A stretch of DNA of 64,000 nt. It comes from Isoetes taiwanensis (taxonomy: Eukaryota; Streptophyta; Lycopodiopsida; Isoetales; Isoetaceae). Under the pieces are notes generated by a model, which was given only the letters and a program-made list of their open reading frames with translations, made no database searches and was not told the origin of the DNA. The stretch lies in NCBI GenBank assembly GCA_021234155.1, contig JAJEKV010000017.1, positions 16,288,416-16,352,415 on the forward strand, read 5' to 3'. The position numbers and the translations under genes are program-made. Position 1 is the first letter of the stretch. Every line of letters starts with the position of its first letter. Positions 20,461 to 31,799 of this stretch are shown here, piece after piece.

Positions 20461-22040
20461 ATGGCCCCGCCGACTTGGTGATGGTACGGGCCCGGTGCCC
20501 ATCTTTGCCGAGGCGGATGTCAATGACATCTTCCGAGTCTTTGGGAGGGAAATAGATATCAAGCCACGCGTTGAATGCAACCCCAAAGATATAGACAAGT
20601 CTTAGCGAGTTCCAAGCTAGGGTAGGACCCTCCCTTGTCCAGTTCCCCTTGCATAGGCTATTTTGTTCCCGCCCATCCCTTCAAGCGGTCTTGGGTGATG
20701 TCCCCAACATCGCCAAGTACCTAACTAACAAGGCGCAGAGGCTACCAGACTACATGGTCCTGACAGCTAACATGACCAAGTATTTCTCCTACGCCGCCGC
20801 CTTAGCTATTTTCCTATCCCACCGTGCCGAAAACCCATTGGGGGCAACCTCTATTCCTCCCATGGAGGTAGACCCCATAGCAGCCCAAGCAGAAGAGCAG
20901 ATGCTTTTGCAGTACCAGCAAGAGCAAGAAGGAAGAGAGGAAGAAGAGGAGTCGGACGATGAAGAGTACACCGAGCTAGACTCAGAGGAGGAACGGCGAC
21001 AAGCGGAAGAGGAGCTGGTCAACTTCGAGCAGAGCCGGCAGAACATCAGAGTTGCTTCCCCACTTGGGCTAGGCATCACAAGCCTAGCCCCTATCATCAT
21101 CGATGGAGAGGAGCATCTACTCCTCAAATGACATCGAACCTCCCACGAGCAGAGAGGGAGCTCGATTGGATGAACTGCTCCACCAACTGCGGCAGACCGA
21201 CATGGACGACTTCATCGTCTGGGGAGTCTCAGACTTCCCGCTTCAAGTCAGGGAAGCCGACACCTACTCAGAGGAAGCGACTTCCGACATCCAAGCGGCA
21301 GGTTATGGAGACTGGAGACCTGCCATCTGAAGAAGAGTTTCCTCGCCATTCAGGAACGGATGGGGATCAGAGGCAAGACCACCAGCATCCGATCTGCCGA
21401 GTCCTCGACACCACCTCCGGCAAAGAGGAGAGCAGGAATGGAGCCTGCGTGTAGTCGACTCCTGGGTGAAGACTCACCGAGCTCACCAGGAGGCAACACT
21501 AAAATATTATATAATATAGATAGAGGTCGATGAATATGCGTTCAGCCAAGACATAGAGCAGAGGCCAAACAAGTGGGGAATCATCCGCGACGCGCACAAC
21601 GGCATATCGCCGAGGTACTACTGCCGCCATCGGCTGGAAGACGGGAGAATAGCGTGGTACACCGCAAATTCAGCCCCGATGGGGTGAGGAAGGAGTGTTC
21701 ATGCTGATTGCACTCGGGCTTCCTAAGTAGGGCATGCTCGAATAGCGGCAAATGTCGACCACGCTGTTGTCCTAGTCAAGAGAGCAATGGCACTTGACCT
21801 CTTCGCACTGTAGATTCGGCCACATACCTCATCGACGCCGGCGAGATTAGCGACTCTTGGCCGCGGTGTGTAAGGCCCTCACATCCGGCGCAGTGTGGGA
21901 AAAACTTGGCGAGAGCCTTGCGGTGGCTGGTCTCCGCCAGCGATTTTTCGGTGAACTTCTGGGTCATTGGGCTAGGAGCGGCCCAAGTTAAGAAGTTCCT
22001 AGAGGACAACCCATCTTCTGGCGATTTCAAGATTAGTTAG
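20461..22040 (+). pseudogene. Unrecognised acidic ORF of the chromovirus (second extra unit)
   Basis: Coding-like sequence runs from ATG 20461 (stopped at once, ATG...TGG TGA) to TAG 22038-22040 in several frames. Piece 1 (to about 20600) reads FAEADVNDIFRVFGREIDIK. Piece 2 (20649-21131) has ANMTKYFSYAAALAIFLSHR and then a strongly acidic stretch (EEEEESDDEEYTELDSEEE). Piece 3 (21103-21330) is also acidic. Later pieces include PRYYCRHRLEDGRIAWYT near 21610 and AQVKKFLEDNPSSGDFKIS at the end. I recognise no family. Acidic runs occur in histone chaperones and also in many Gag proteins, so a chaperone role is only a guess. A 21-bp sequence within it (21498-21518) is repeated just after its stop. 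Confidence 0.5.
21498..21518. repeat. 21-bp direct repeat, copy 1
   Basis: ACTAAAATATTATATAATAT plus A, identical to 22065-22085, 567 bp away. This copy interrupts the acidic ORF; the other lies after its stop. Confidence 0.9.
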
Positions 22041-22064
22041 ACTCTTGATCCGGAGACTTTTTGT

Positions 22065-22085
22065 ACTAAAATATTATATAATATA
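22065..22085. repeat. 21-bp direct repeat, copy 2
   Basis: Identical to 21498-21518. It sits 25 bp after the stop of the acidic ORF, in an AT-rich stretch that could be its 3' end. Confidence 0.9.
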
Positions 22086-22321
22086 TGAATATAATCTCTT
22101 TTGCACTTTAAATGTTTTGTTGATGTGTTTTGTCCCACAACTATGCCAACAAACCACTTATAATGCAAGAGAACAAGTAAAACTAACCACATAGCCATGA
22201 ATTACTTGTGCATGCAGTTAGGGGCCTAGGCTCAGGGGAACGATAACGCCAAGACCTCAGGGAAGAACAGAGTCCGCCCAGGCCACCTCCGGCAAGGAAC
22301 CTGTTCGAGGAATTTGGACCC

Positions 22322-23470
22322 ATGACCCCAGAAGAGGAAATATCACAGATGAGGATGGACCTTGAGCAGATAAAGGCTTTGCTAGCCGCACAAGCAAGAG
22401 CGGGTTCGGTGGGCAACGCTCAGTTGCCTCAAGCATCAGCTCGGAAGACAGGAAGGAACAAGAAGAGGAGCAAGAGAAGGAGGTCTTCCAGCTCGGAATC
22501 CTCCGACTCAAGCTCCGATTCGGACTCCGACTCCGAGGAAGAGGAAGAACAGGCCCAGGACCGAACAGATGGAAGGCAGAGGAACACGGCAGATGCAAGG
22601 CAGAGGGACGCCATAGATGGACGACAAAGGGACACGAGCCTCGACTACGGAAGAAGGTAGATTACGCCTTTGGGCAATGTATGGAAGGCCCGAGGCGGAA
22701 CAGTTCGAGGGGAGAACAGTCGATTAGAAGCGAGAGGCATGGCTGGGACGAAATGAGTGAGTGCGGCAATGCTTATGGTATGAAGGATAAAGACAAAGGC
22801 GAGTGCCAACAACCAACTTGAAAGGAGCCGCCTGACTAATTTGGTGGAAGGGTTTATGCAAAGGCACATGGCTTAAGAGGGATGCTTGTAAGTTCAGAAA
22901 GTTTGCTAAAGCCTTCAAAGCGCCATTACGTCCCAAGGGAGCACAAGTCCAAAGATGATGCAACAGTTCTACAAAGTTGCAACAGAGGAAACAAATTAGT
23001 CGAGAAATATCTGAGAGGAATTCATGAGGCTAAGACTTTATGTGCCAAAGTTGGGCGAAAAACATGCAGTAGAGAGCTACATTGAGGGCCTGAATGAGGA
23101 GATCCGCAAGCTTGTAAGGGCAATAAATCCTAAGACAGTATCAGAAGCAGAGTCCAAGGCAATAAGCTTGCAAGGAACGGGACCTCAGAATAGCGGGCAG
23201 AGGCAGCAGCATTACCAGGATAAAGGCAAGGCAACAGGGAGTTATAGCCCTAGGGCAGCCAGTCCAGGCCCAGCTAGAGCCCCATATGGTGGCAACTAGG
23301 GGAAACAACAGGAGAAGAAACAGGTGTCCTTCAAGGACAAGCAAGAGGGGTCAAACTACTCCAAAGCAGTGCGATCCTTTTTGCAGGCTATACCCAAGGA
23401 AAAGAGACAGGAGTGCATAGAAAAGCGGCTTTGCTTCGGATGCTTCCGGCCGAGGCCATAGGACGTGAAG
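22322..23470 (+). pseudogene. Chromovirus gag
   Basis: The N-terminal frame 22322-22660 starts at an ATG. It has a coiled-coil-like start (QMRMDLEQIKALLAAQ), a basic stretch, then alternating Ser/Asp/Glu (SSSDSDSDSEEEEE) and repeated RQRD units. Capsid-like sequence follows in shifted frames at about 22880-23300 (ESYIEGLNEEIRKLVRAI). A degraded zinc knuckle begins RLCFGCFRP near 23427. At least four frameshifts are needed. Position between the extra ORFs and pol, and the capsid and knuckle pattern, identify it. Confidence 0.65.
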
Positions 23471-23549
23471 CGCCCCTACGTCATGAGTGCGGCACTAGCG
23501 AGGTGGGAGATTGGGACACTGTTCAATGCGGCGGCGGCGGCAAGGAAGC

Positions 23550-24561
23550 CCGCGACTACATTCAGGGTGAGTGTCATATCTTTGCCGCAATAGATACAGA
23601 GCAAGCAGAGAGCCAGTATAAAGTAATTTCCACAGTAGGGAAGGCCAAGACCAAGTCCTTGAGTCTTGATAGACTCGAGGGAAGTAGCCATAACTTTGCA
23701 TCCCAGAATGGTTCAAATGTTGAAGTTGAAACCACTAAAGTCAAAGCCAAGGCCCGTTGTCTTAGCAAGTGGGCGGTAAGGCGCGGCGGCGGAGCAAGAG
23801 AATTAACCGACATCGACTTGCGGGGATTAATATCGGATGGGGGGCAGAAGTAATGGGCATTGGCAAATACGACTTGATCATAGGAATGGAGTACCTTGGA
23901 CCAGCGGGGGGCCATTATTGATTGTGGAAAGCGAAAGGTGACCTTCCCAACGCCCGACGGCAAAATCATTGAGATCACTGGTAAAGAAGTTGTTCCCATC
24001 ATGCGGTGTATGTCTTCTAAGCTACTGTTCAAGTGCATCAAGAGCGGCAGGTAGCATACATCTTCAAGCTTGAGATTGATGAGCGTTAGAAGAAAACAAA
24101 GAAGACAAGGTGCTCGACAAGTTCTTCGAAGCAAATAGCTAAAGCCCGATCCGCGGAGTTCCATGATCTCTTTCCGGATGAGATCAAGCGACTTCCTCCT
24201 TACGGGAGTCGAGTGTGAGATAGCACTAGAACCGGGGAACAAAGCCGACAAGCAAGGCTCCATACTGAGAATGGCGATGCAGGAGTTGGAATTTGAAGAA
24301 GCAATTACGGGGAGTTGCTTTCGACCTAGGCTTCATTAGACCTAGTGTCTCGCCATTTGGGCGCCCATTCTCTTTGTAAAGAAGAAGGATGGCGGTTTAA
24401 GGATGTGCATAGACTATAGGCGGTTGAACAAGCACACAATTAAGAACAAGTATCGCTCCCGGATCGGATGACTTGATGGATCAACTCAAAGGTGCAAAGG
24501 TCTTCTCCAAAATCGACTTAAGGTCAGGTTATCATCAGACATCCATAAGACCGCCTTCGAG
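23550..24561 (+). pseudogene. Chromovirus protease and 5' half of reverse transcriptase
   Basis: A degraded aspartic protease is suggested by GSSHNFAS near 23683-23706; the preceding catalytic Asp-Ser-Gly is lost in a frameshift. Reverse transcriptase starts near 24330, with [20 protein letters not shown] at about 24357-24416 and [13 protein letters not shown] after it. The frame is cut at KTAF (24550s) by the hAT insertion and resumes at 35033. Confidence 0.8.
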
Positions 24562-24965
24562 CAGGGGATAGGTTCTATACGCGTACAAAATTAAAATTCG
24601 GCGTATAAAGTCAAAAAATACATTATTTTTAATAAAATACGTATTTAACGTATAAAAACCTCGCCGGCCGGAAAAAAAAAAATTCACAGACGTCTGCGAA
24701 AAGCTTAAAAACGTCTGTGAAAAACTTCAGCGTCTGCTGAAATACAAATTCTCGTATAAAAGTCTGGTCGACTTTTCGTTAATGCGAAAACGAAAGTTCG
24801 ACGCGAAAGTTTTTTCACAAGATGCTTTCGAAACTATTTCGGCGTCTGCCAAACAGGCGATGTTGTTCGTCTGTTGGTTTTCACGTTCGGCGTCTGGTGA
24901 AAAAGTTTTCAGCGTCTGTGACGCTGAGTTTTCCAGCGTCTGCAGAAATTTTTATATATTCATGG
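24562..24965. repeat. hAT left end: TIR and subterminal repeats
   Basis: After the CAGGGGATAGG terminus come several CGTATAAA/CGTATTT words (24600-24760). Then come many copies of GCGTCTG or ACGTCTG in both orientations (about 24690-24945). Clustered short subterminal repeats are typical transposase binding sites in hAT elements. Confidence 0.8.
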
Positions 24966-25981
24966 CGGCAGTTGATTTTTTTATACCGCAAACAAGGTAT
25001 TTCCTGCGCCCAACCTTGCAATTTGCCACCCAAAACCTTTTTTTTTTTGTTTTTCTTAGTTTTTAGGGTTTTTTTTGTTGTTTTTTTGATAGGTAGGCCA
25101 GGTTAGGTCCTTGATTAGGCCCCTTTGTTGCCCCCTGTAATGGGGCGTAACGATGGTGAGTGCCTTGTTACGTGGCTGAGCTTGGCCTATTTAGAAAAAA
25201 AAAAAAAAAATAATAATAATTTAAGCAAATAATAATTTAAGAGTAAAAAAAAAAAAAAAAAAAAAAAAAAGAAAAGAAATTGGTTGCCTTCCTTAAACAA
25301 CAACCGAGAGGGCTTTTTTAGGGTTGCGTGTTGCCAAGAGCATAGGCATGCCCCTTGCACGGTATTGCAAGCATTTATTTGCGCCATCTTGGGGGTGGGT
25401 GGTTCTTGCTGAAGCTTAAGGCAACTAGGGTCTCCCTTTAGTAAGAGTATACCCCCTACCGACGCCGTTGTTGGCCTTGGTCACGCGGTGTCGAAAGGTG
25501 TGCGTTGTACTTTTATTAAGGGTTAGGAGAATGTTTTATCAATTCACACCCTAGTTCCTGATGGTGTTGTTGATGAAAGTCAGACACTAATATAGGAACT
25601 GGCGTATGTTTTGATAAGCATTCGATTGGTCTCGTCTTTTGAAAAAGCGTGACCTGGGACAAGTGCAATGCATTTAAAACTTGCTAGCCTTGCATTTTGG
25701 AAGTAGCTGGGCTATAGATCATAAATCGTGTTTTGGTCCTTTTATTTGTTACCCTATCCTTGGCCTTGCACATACATACTCATGTTAGGGTCTTAGTGTA
25801 GGAAGCATAAAATTAGTGTTTTGTTTTGGTTAAAGTGAGTTGATTTACCCTCATGTGCTAAGCACTAAATTGAAAGTTTTATCTTTGCTTGACTTGTAGG
25901 TGTTCTAACATTTGTCGAGTTCGCGTATTATCGTGAGTCGCATTTTGCTAGCCTGCTAGACAATCCCTTAAAACAAGAAGT

Positions 25982-27727
25982 ATGACTTCAGAAGAGAGAG
26001 CGGAAGTTAACTTGCAACCAAATGTGGCATTAGTGTCACCGGATAGAGCGCAACCAGTAGAGGCATTGGCGTCTCAAAAACAAAGCTCTGAGCTGCAACC
26101 CCGAGTCATCTTAGCGACAGCGCGGCAGAAAAAAAGTAGACCACAACAAGCATGGTCTACTTTGAGACCAGATTTCATGAACTGGTTGTGTAATGTCGGT
26201 ACGTGCAATGCCTCATTTCGAGGATTTGGAATTGATTACTAGCAAAGTGAGGAAGGATGGCTAGACTACCATGCGAGGGGCTGGTAAAAGATGCGAGAGG
26301 GCTTTTAAGCTTGAATGATGGAGCTAGAGCACGAAAAGAGTGAGCAAGAGAGGTATACATGGATAGTGGGTAATATTAGCGCACTACCAGGCAATATGAT
26401 CCGCGAAGTTGCAAATTTGAGTAGTCATCGCTTGAGGCTAGAGTTGAAAGAAAAAAGCCAAGCACATGGAATGCGCGTGGACCAACAGAAAATTGAAGAA
26501 AGAGGCCCATCAACCCCCATCTTGTTAAGAAAGTGTTGGCGCAAACCATAAAAAGCCAAAGCGTCACGGTGAGACAGATAGGGAGTGGGAAGCTCGTAGA
26601 AGAAGCGGATGCCAAGACTACTTGGTTTGCCATGGTAGATTCATCACAAATAATAAGCGGACAACTTAATTGGTTACGGTTCATATGGCGCAGATGTATA
26701 TAAGTGCAATATTTTAGGGTCTAGTTTTATTAAGGATGAACCTTATTGTGTAAAACTTCAACATAATAATTTTCAGCATAGTCTAACCCAATAAGTTAGT
26801 GGAAGCTATCTTTGAAGAACATGAGGGAGTCGGGGAATGCAAGTTAGGCACGGGTGTATAATCTGTTGCATTGGTAGCACAACTTAGGCCTAGAAAGACA
26901 AGGCTTAATTTTCCCTTTTTTGGAATGGAGGTTAGTTGGCAACCTTCTTTACAAGTCATGGGTCCAATGCCTTTTGAGCTTGCATTTAAGAAGTTGGGAG
27001 CTGTCCCCGAGTTGAGACGGACTTGAGGGCTGCTTGAGGAGCGAATAAAAAAGAATTATTTGTTGCCTCTAGGGTTGGGGACTTAGCAATGTCATTCATC
27101 AGCGGACTCTAAAGCTCCATCAAGAAAGATATTTGCATATGGACTTGCATCCAAGGCAATATATTGCTCCATTTTGATTATGGAAAGGAGAAGGGATGTA
27201 TTAATCCTCGGTTTGTATACATTGGCATTTGTGATTGGGGTGAATCAGGTTGATCCACGAGGCGGTGGAGGTAAAAGCGATGGCATTACAAGGGTATGGA
27301 TGGCGAAGGTAAGAAAAGAATTGAGATGGAAAAGGCCGGGCATCCATATATGCATGATGATCTTTTTTTTTGGTAGTGGCTCGAAGGCGGTGCACCGCAA
27401 GGGTTGACTTTGATTTACGGGGCAGCGTGACATTGTCTACTACTTAGTGACTTTGCTAGTAAGCACTCCTACATGGAGTCAATAGGAAACTTGGAGCAAC
27501 AAGGCAAGCATCGGAGAATGTGCGACTATTTGAAACATTGCGTTGAGTCGCCAATGAGGGACAAAACACGAAAATTTGATATGGCCCGACTACTTGACAC
27601 AATGCGGGCGATTTTTCATTGCTCTCCAATTAGTGCACGAGGCCACAATTGGAATCAGATTGGATTCTTCAACTTGGCGAGGGGTGGCGGCGATGCATTA
27701 GACCAAGCTGGTCCTAGTCACGCCTAA
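25982..27727 (+). pseudogene. hAT cargo, part 1: unidentified broken gene
   Basis: From ATG 25982 an open frame of 86 codons (MTSEERAEVNLQPN) is followed by coding-like pieces in changing frames. These include AFKKLGAVPELRRT then GLLEERIKKNYLLPLG (26970-27080), and CVESPMRDKTRKFDMARLLD near 27540-27600, with a stop at 27725-27727. I cannot name the family. It may be a captured host gene or a second hAT gene. It runs opposite to the transposase. Confidence 0.4.
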
Positions 27728-27809
27728 GCGTGCATATTCACTTACATTCAAACATCCTTGTATTACATAATATTCCAACTAAATTCATTAAACACTTATC
27801 CGATGCTAC

Positions 27810-29350
27810 ATGAAAGATTTTTGTCTATGTGTGTTGTGTAGCTTAGTTTTCCTTTTAGGTGTGTTTTTGTGTTATTTATTCTATGCTTTTTTATATGTCG
27901 CGACTAACGAACATTATAAAGACAAAGAAGTCAAAGCACACCTATACAAGTCGATCGGTGCACCTATAGAAGTCGAAAGTCCAAATTATGTCCCACGAGC
28001 GGGGCGAAGAATTGAATCGACACCACGGAATGTGGGTGCGTCGAGCAGCGCAGGATCAGCATGGATTTTTCGGTTCCCTCTAATTTGAGGACCCCCTCTA
28101 CTCGATCTCCTTGGCATGAAGGGTTGGAGAACGAGCTTGAGATGTCATTTTGCTTTCGGCAAATGGAGAGGCGGCACATGCAAGGGCGAATGAGTTTCGC
28201 ACGCCGGCGAGTTAAGAAGGTTGCGTCGCGATGGATGAAGTTTCAAAGAGGGATAATTGCACCATCAGAGGTGCATAATGTAGCTGGCGAGGCAGGGGGC
28301 TGGCTATTGTCCAAGTGGAGCGGACTTACGGACGATGTAATCACAAATTTGGACAAGAATGAGTTTGAAAGTGAGTGGCCTAGTAGGCGGGGGGTAAGTA
28401 TAAGGCTCACGAGTGCAAGAATCTTTGTGGTTCGAGCAAAAGCACTTTCGGCGTCATGTCCAAGTGAAGGGACATTTACCCCACAGCGGTGAGTTTAGTA
28501 AGAGTTTTTTTGCGCAAGTATACTCTGAGCTTGTGAAGGAAGTGCCCGTGAAATTATGGGAGTAGGAAATGGAGGCAAGGAAGCGGTAGTGGCAAAGACG
28601 AAGAGGGTCAAGCTATGGAAGATAGCGAGAGTGGGCCACATGGTGAGCCCATCACCATTACATACCTTGTTGCCGACGCTATCCAACTTTTGAGGGTGGT
28701 GGTAGCCGGGGCTGGAGCCGTGGAATGACCTTGTGGATATTCGGGCCCAACTAGAGAATGAGAGAAGTCGAACCGACACTTTCTCGAGGAGAATATTCGC
28801 TTGAAGGACCGTGCGATGGGTATGATAAGATGGTCGCTGAATTAGAGGACGCTAAACGGCAACTAGCGGCATTAAAAGGAGGCAACGGTCCTTAGAGAAA
28901 ACAACGAGCACTTGCGCAATTTGACCAAATCGTTAGACTCGACCCTTTTAGGGTGACTTGGAGCAGTCGATATCCTATCTCCCTCGCGAGTATTTGTATG
29001 AGAGTCGATTGGGAAGAGCTAAAGGTTGTTGATTCTGCAGACATTGCCAATTTTGTGGTGACGACGACACGGGTGGGCTGGTACACTCTAGGGTGTGGGC
29101 ATCGTTATGCACATGCGATGTGTTCTTGATTGGATGTTGCAAAGCCGCTTCTGTCCAACCTTGCAAGGCGGATGGATTTTTCCGAAGTTACAATATGCCA
29201 TATTTAATATGCAAGGTCGCATGCCGGCGTTGCCACATTTGATTTTTCATAGGAGGGATGGGCGGATGCACACTTTTCAAACCTTTCGCGAGATGGAATT
29301 GTGGAGGGGGTGGAGGAGCAGCGTGAAGGAGGCGCAGTGCGGACATTAAC
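27810..29350 (+). pseudogene. hAT cargo, part 2: membrane segment, coiled coil, Cys/His motif
   Basis: At 27810-27900 is a hydrophobic segment (LCSLVFLLGVFLCYLFYAFL). At 28061-28400 is a charged region (ERRHMQGRMSFARRRVKKVA, GWLLSKWSGLTDDVITNLDK). At 28740-28930 is coiled-coil-like, frame-broken sequence. At 28990-29160 is DWEELKVVDSADIANFVV followed by GWYTLGCGHRYAHA, a possible zinc-binding Cys/His pattern. Stops and frameshifts break it. No family recognised; it may continue the gene at 25982. Confidence 0.35.
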
Positions 29351-30181
29351 CAGTTCTTACCACCACCTCGAGGGGGCGGGGGTGATTATATTGATCCAAA
29401 TGACCAATGAAAATGAGATATTACATTTTAGACATGCCAAATTTTGACTGTATCATTTTGTGAATGGCGGGTATAATGGCGTTATTTCAAACAAGGTGTA
29501 ATGATGTTATCAAAGGATCGAGTAGTGCTCATAGTAAAAGCATCGAGACTTCCAAATAAACTCTTCGTTTTTACGTTTTGACGAGTAAAGGCATTGAGAC
29601 TTCCCAATCTCTTTTATCGGCTTAGTCTCTTTTGTTTGTCCTAGTGGTCACCCTGGCTCACCACGGCTGAGTCTCCCGTTTTACATTTATCGTATCTAAT
29701 TTGCCCCTAGGATGACATCGGCTCACTCGGTGGCGAATTAGATCGTCGAAACTTCGAAAAGGAGTAAGCCAAAGCGCGACCCTCTTGGATGGTCATGGTT
29801 GGATGGTGAGTGAGTCAAAACATGCACACATAACCCTCTTGAATGGTTGTCGAGGTCACCAGGCCTTATATTCTCGATGTGGCAAACAATATAGACTTCT
29901 CGAAATTCTTGTTACCTCCTTTAGAAGGGGCGAGCTTTGCTCTCACTCTCTTTGCGTGTCTACGTGTCAATGTATCTTAGATACTTTGCTAGGTTATATT
30001 ACACAAAGGCGCGCAAAATGGGGGTCGAGCAGAAATCGTTCGTTCTAGAGGAGGTTACAAGGTTTTGAGTACTCTATTTTATTGTGGCCACGGAGGAGGA
30101 TATAAGGCCTAGTGGTTGCTAGCGATTACGTGTGTTCATTAGATGTTAGTGATTGAAGCAAGCTTTGACTCCTGAATTCAA

Positions 30182-30299
30182 GCATCGAGACTTCCCCGTT
30201 TTTCTTTCCCCCCGGCTCTTTGGGCAATGTAGCTTAGTTTACATGCTAAGTTCCATTGTCCAAAGACCCGGGAAAGCAAAGATTGGGACGTCTCGATGC
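30182..30299. repeat. Foldback unit FB-a copy 1 (118 bp)
   Basis: A near-complete palindrome: left arm GCATCGAGACTTCC...TTTGGGCAATG, right arm CATTGTCCAAAG...GGGACGTCTCGATGC, with a centre around GTTTACATGCTAAG. Related to the copies at 30928 and 31118. Confidence 0.85.
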
Positions 30300-30484
30300 A
30301 GACCCAGTCTCGGCGTCGAGGTGAGAGCGCACTCTAATTTCAAGCCAAAGTGGTGCCTGGGCGTTGTCCATCTATACAGTGGCTGTTAGGCACCAAATCA
30401 TGGAACATCCTAACTCCTTCTATTGATGGAGAACCTTGAGCATCACTATGACTTGAAATTGGAGGACGCGTTCACGTTAACTTT

Positions 30485-30655
30485 GGTACGCCAAATCGCC
30501 ATTTGGATGCCATCTGGACCTATAATTTGTACCTCCATTCCTTTGGGTGGCACATGCCATGCAAACCCATTTGGGTATTCAGCGCATGTGCCACCCAGAG
30601 GAATAGAGTACAGATTATAGGTCTGGATAGCATTCAAAGCCCAATTTGGCATACC
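30485..30655. repeat. Foldback unit FB-b (171 bp)
   Basis: The left arm contains ACCTATAATTTGTACCTCCA and GGGTGGCACATGC. The right arm contains GCATGTGCCACCC and AGAGTACAGATTATAGGT. The arms are long and nearly complementary with a short loop. A half copy of its left arm lies at about 31279-31330. Confidence 0.8.
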
Positions 30656-30927
30656 GAAGTGTCTTCCAACTCGCTCACCCTGGCTTAGTCTCTTTCGTTT
30701 TCTGTTTTGTGTATCTAATTTGCCCCCTAGGATGACATCGCTCACTCAGGTGGCGAATTAGATCCAAGAGTGAAAACTTCGAAAAGGGAGTAAGCCAAGG
30801 CGCTAACCCTCTTGAATGGTTGTCAGGTCACCAGGCTTTATATTCTCCATGGCAAACAATATAGACTTCTGTAGAAGGAGCTTGCGATTCTGTGGGTTCA
30901 TTAGATGTCGTTGATTGATGAGTTCAA

Positions 30928-31041
30928 GCATCGAGACTTCCCAATCTTTCTTTCCCCTCCTCTTTGGGCAATGTAGCTTAGTTTACATGCTAAGTTCCAT
31001 TGTTCAAAGAGGGGTGAAAGCAAGGGTTGGGAAGTCTCGAT
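30928..31041. repeat. Foldback unit FB-a copy 2 (114 bp)
   Basis: Palindrome with arms GCATCGAGACTTCCCAATC... and ...GGTTGGGAAGTCTCGAT. Nearly identical to copy 3. Confidence 0.88.
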
Positions 31042-31117
31042 TTTTGTACAGGTCTCTTTCATCTGGCACGGGCGTGATCCTTCGGGTTAATTTGATGTTA
31101 TTGATTGATGAGTTCAA

Positions 31118-31231
31118 GCATCGAGACTTCCCAATCTTTCTTTCCCCTCCTCTTTGGGCAATGTAGCTTAGTTTACATGCTAAGTTCCATTGTTCAAAGA
31201 GGGGTGAAAGCAAGGGTTGGGAAGTCTCGAT
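31118..31231. repeat. Foldback unit FB-a copy 3 (114 bp)
   Basis: Nearly identical to 30928-31041. Upstream flanks also match (TTGATTGATGAGTTCAA), so the copies arose as a local duplication about 190 bp apart. Confidence 0.88.
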
Positions 31232-31799
31232 CTTGTACTCTCAGTCTCTTTCATCGGCCTGGGCGTGATCCTCTTGAATGGTTGCCAAATCGCCATTTGG
31301 ATGCCATCTCGGACCTATAATTTGTGCCCAATTTGTTTGGCCCCTTCGCATCGCGTGATTACTTCTCATCGATGCCAAGATTCTAGCGCATAAGAGGCAA
31401 GCAACAACGGAGGTCGAGGCGGGTCTGATCCAACGAAGGTTTTCGAGAACGCTGCGGTTACACATGAAAGAAACATAGAAAGAAACATAGAAAGAACTAT
31501 CATACATTAACGAAACATTTGTGACAAAAATTATAACCAAAAACTTCTTTTTTATTAATAGTGCGGGGCCGGTTACAATAGTATGAAAATCCTCAAGACC
31601 AATTACAATGGGTGAAGATACTCATCACATCATTTTCTAGGCGGCGCCTTCTTCATCGATTTCATCATTTGCAGTTCCATCCCTCTTCTTCTTTGGGAAC
31701 CTAGGTTCAACCTCCGATGACCCTTTCCTTTAGTGAAACGCCCTCGAGGCGTGTTTTTCCTAGCCCGTTCTCATTTGTCAAGGTAAAGCGCAAAGGTGA

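Noticed and set aside
30182-31231. Annotated miRNA genes
   Set aside because: The folding is suggestive, but I recognise no mature miRNA and cannot test expression.
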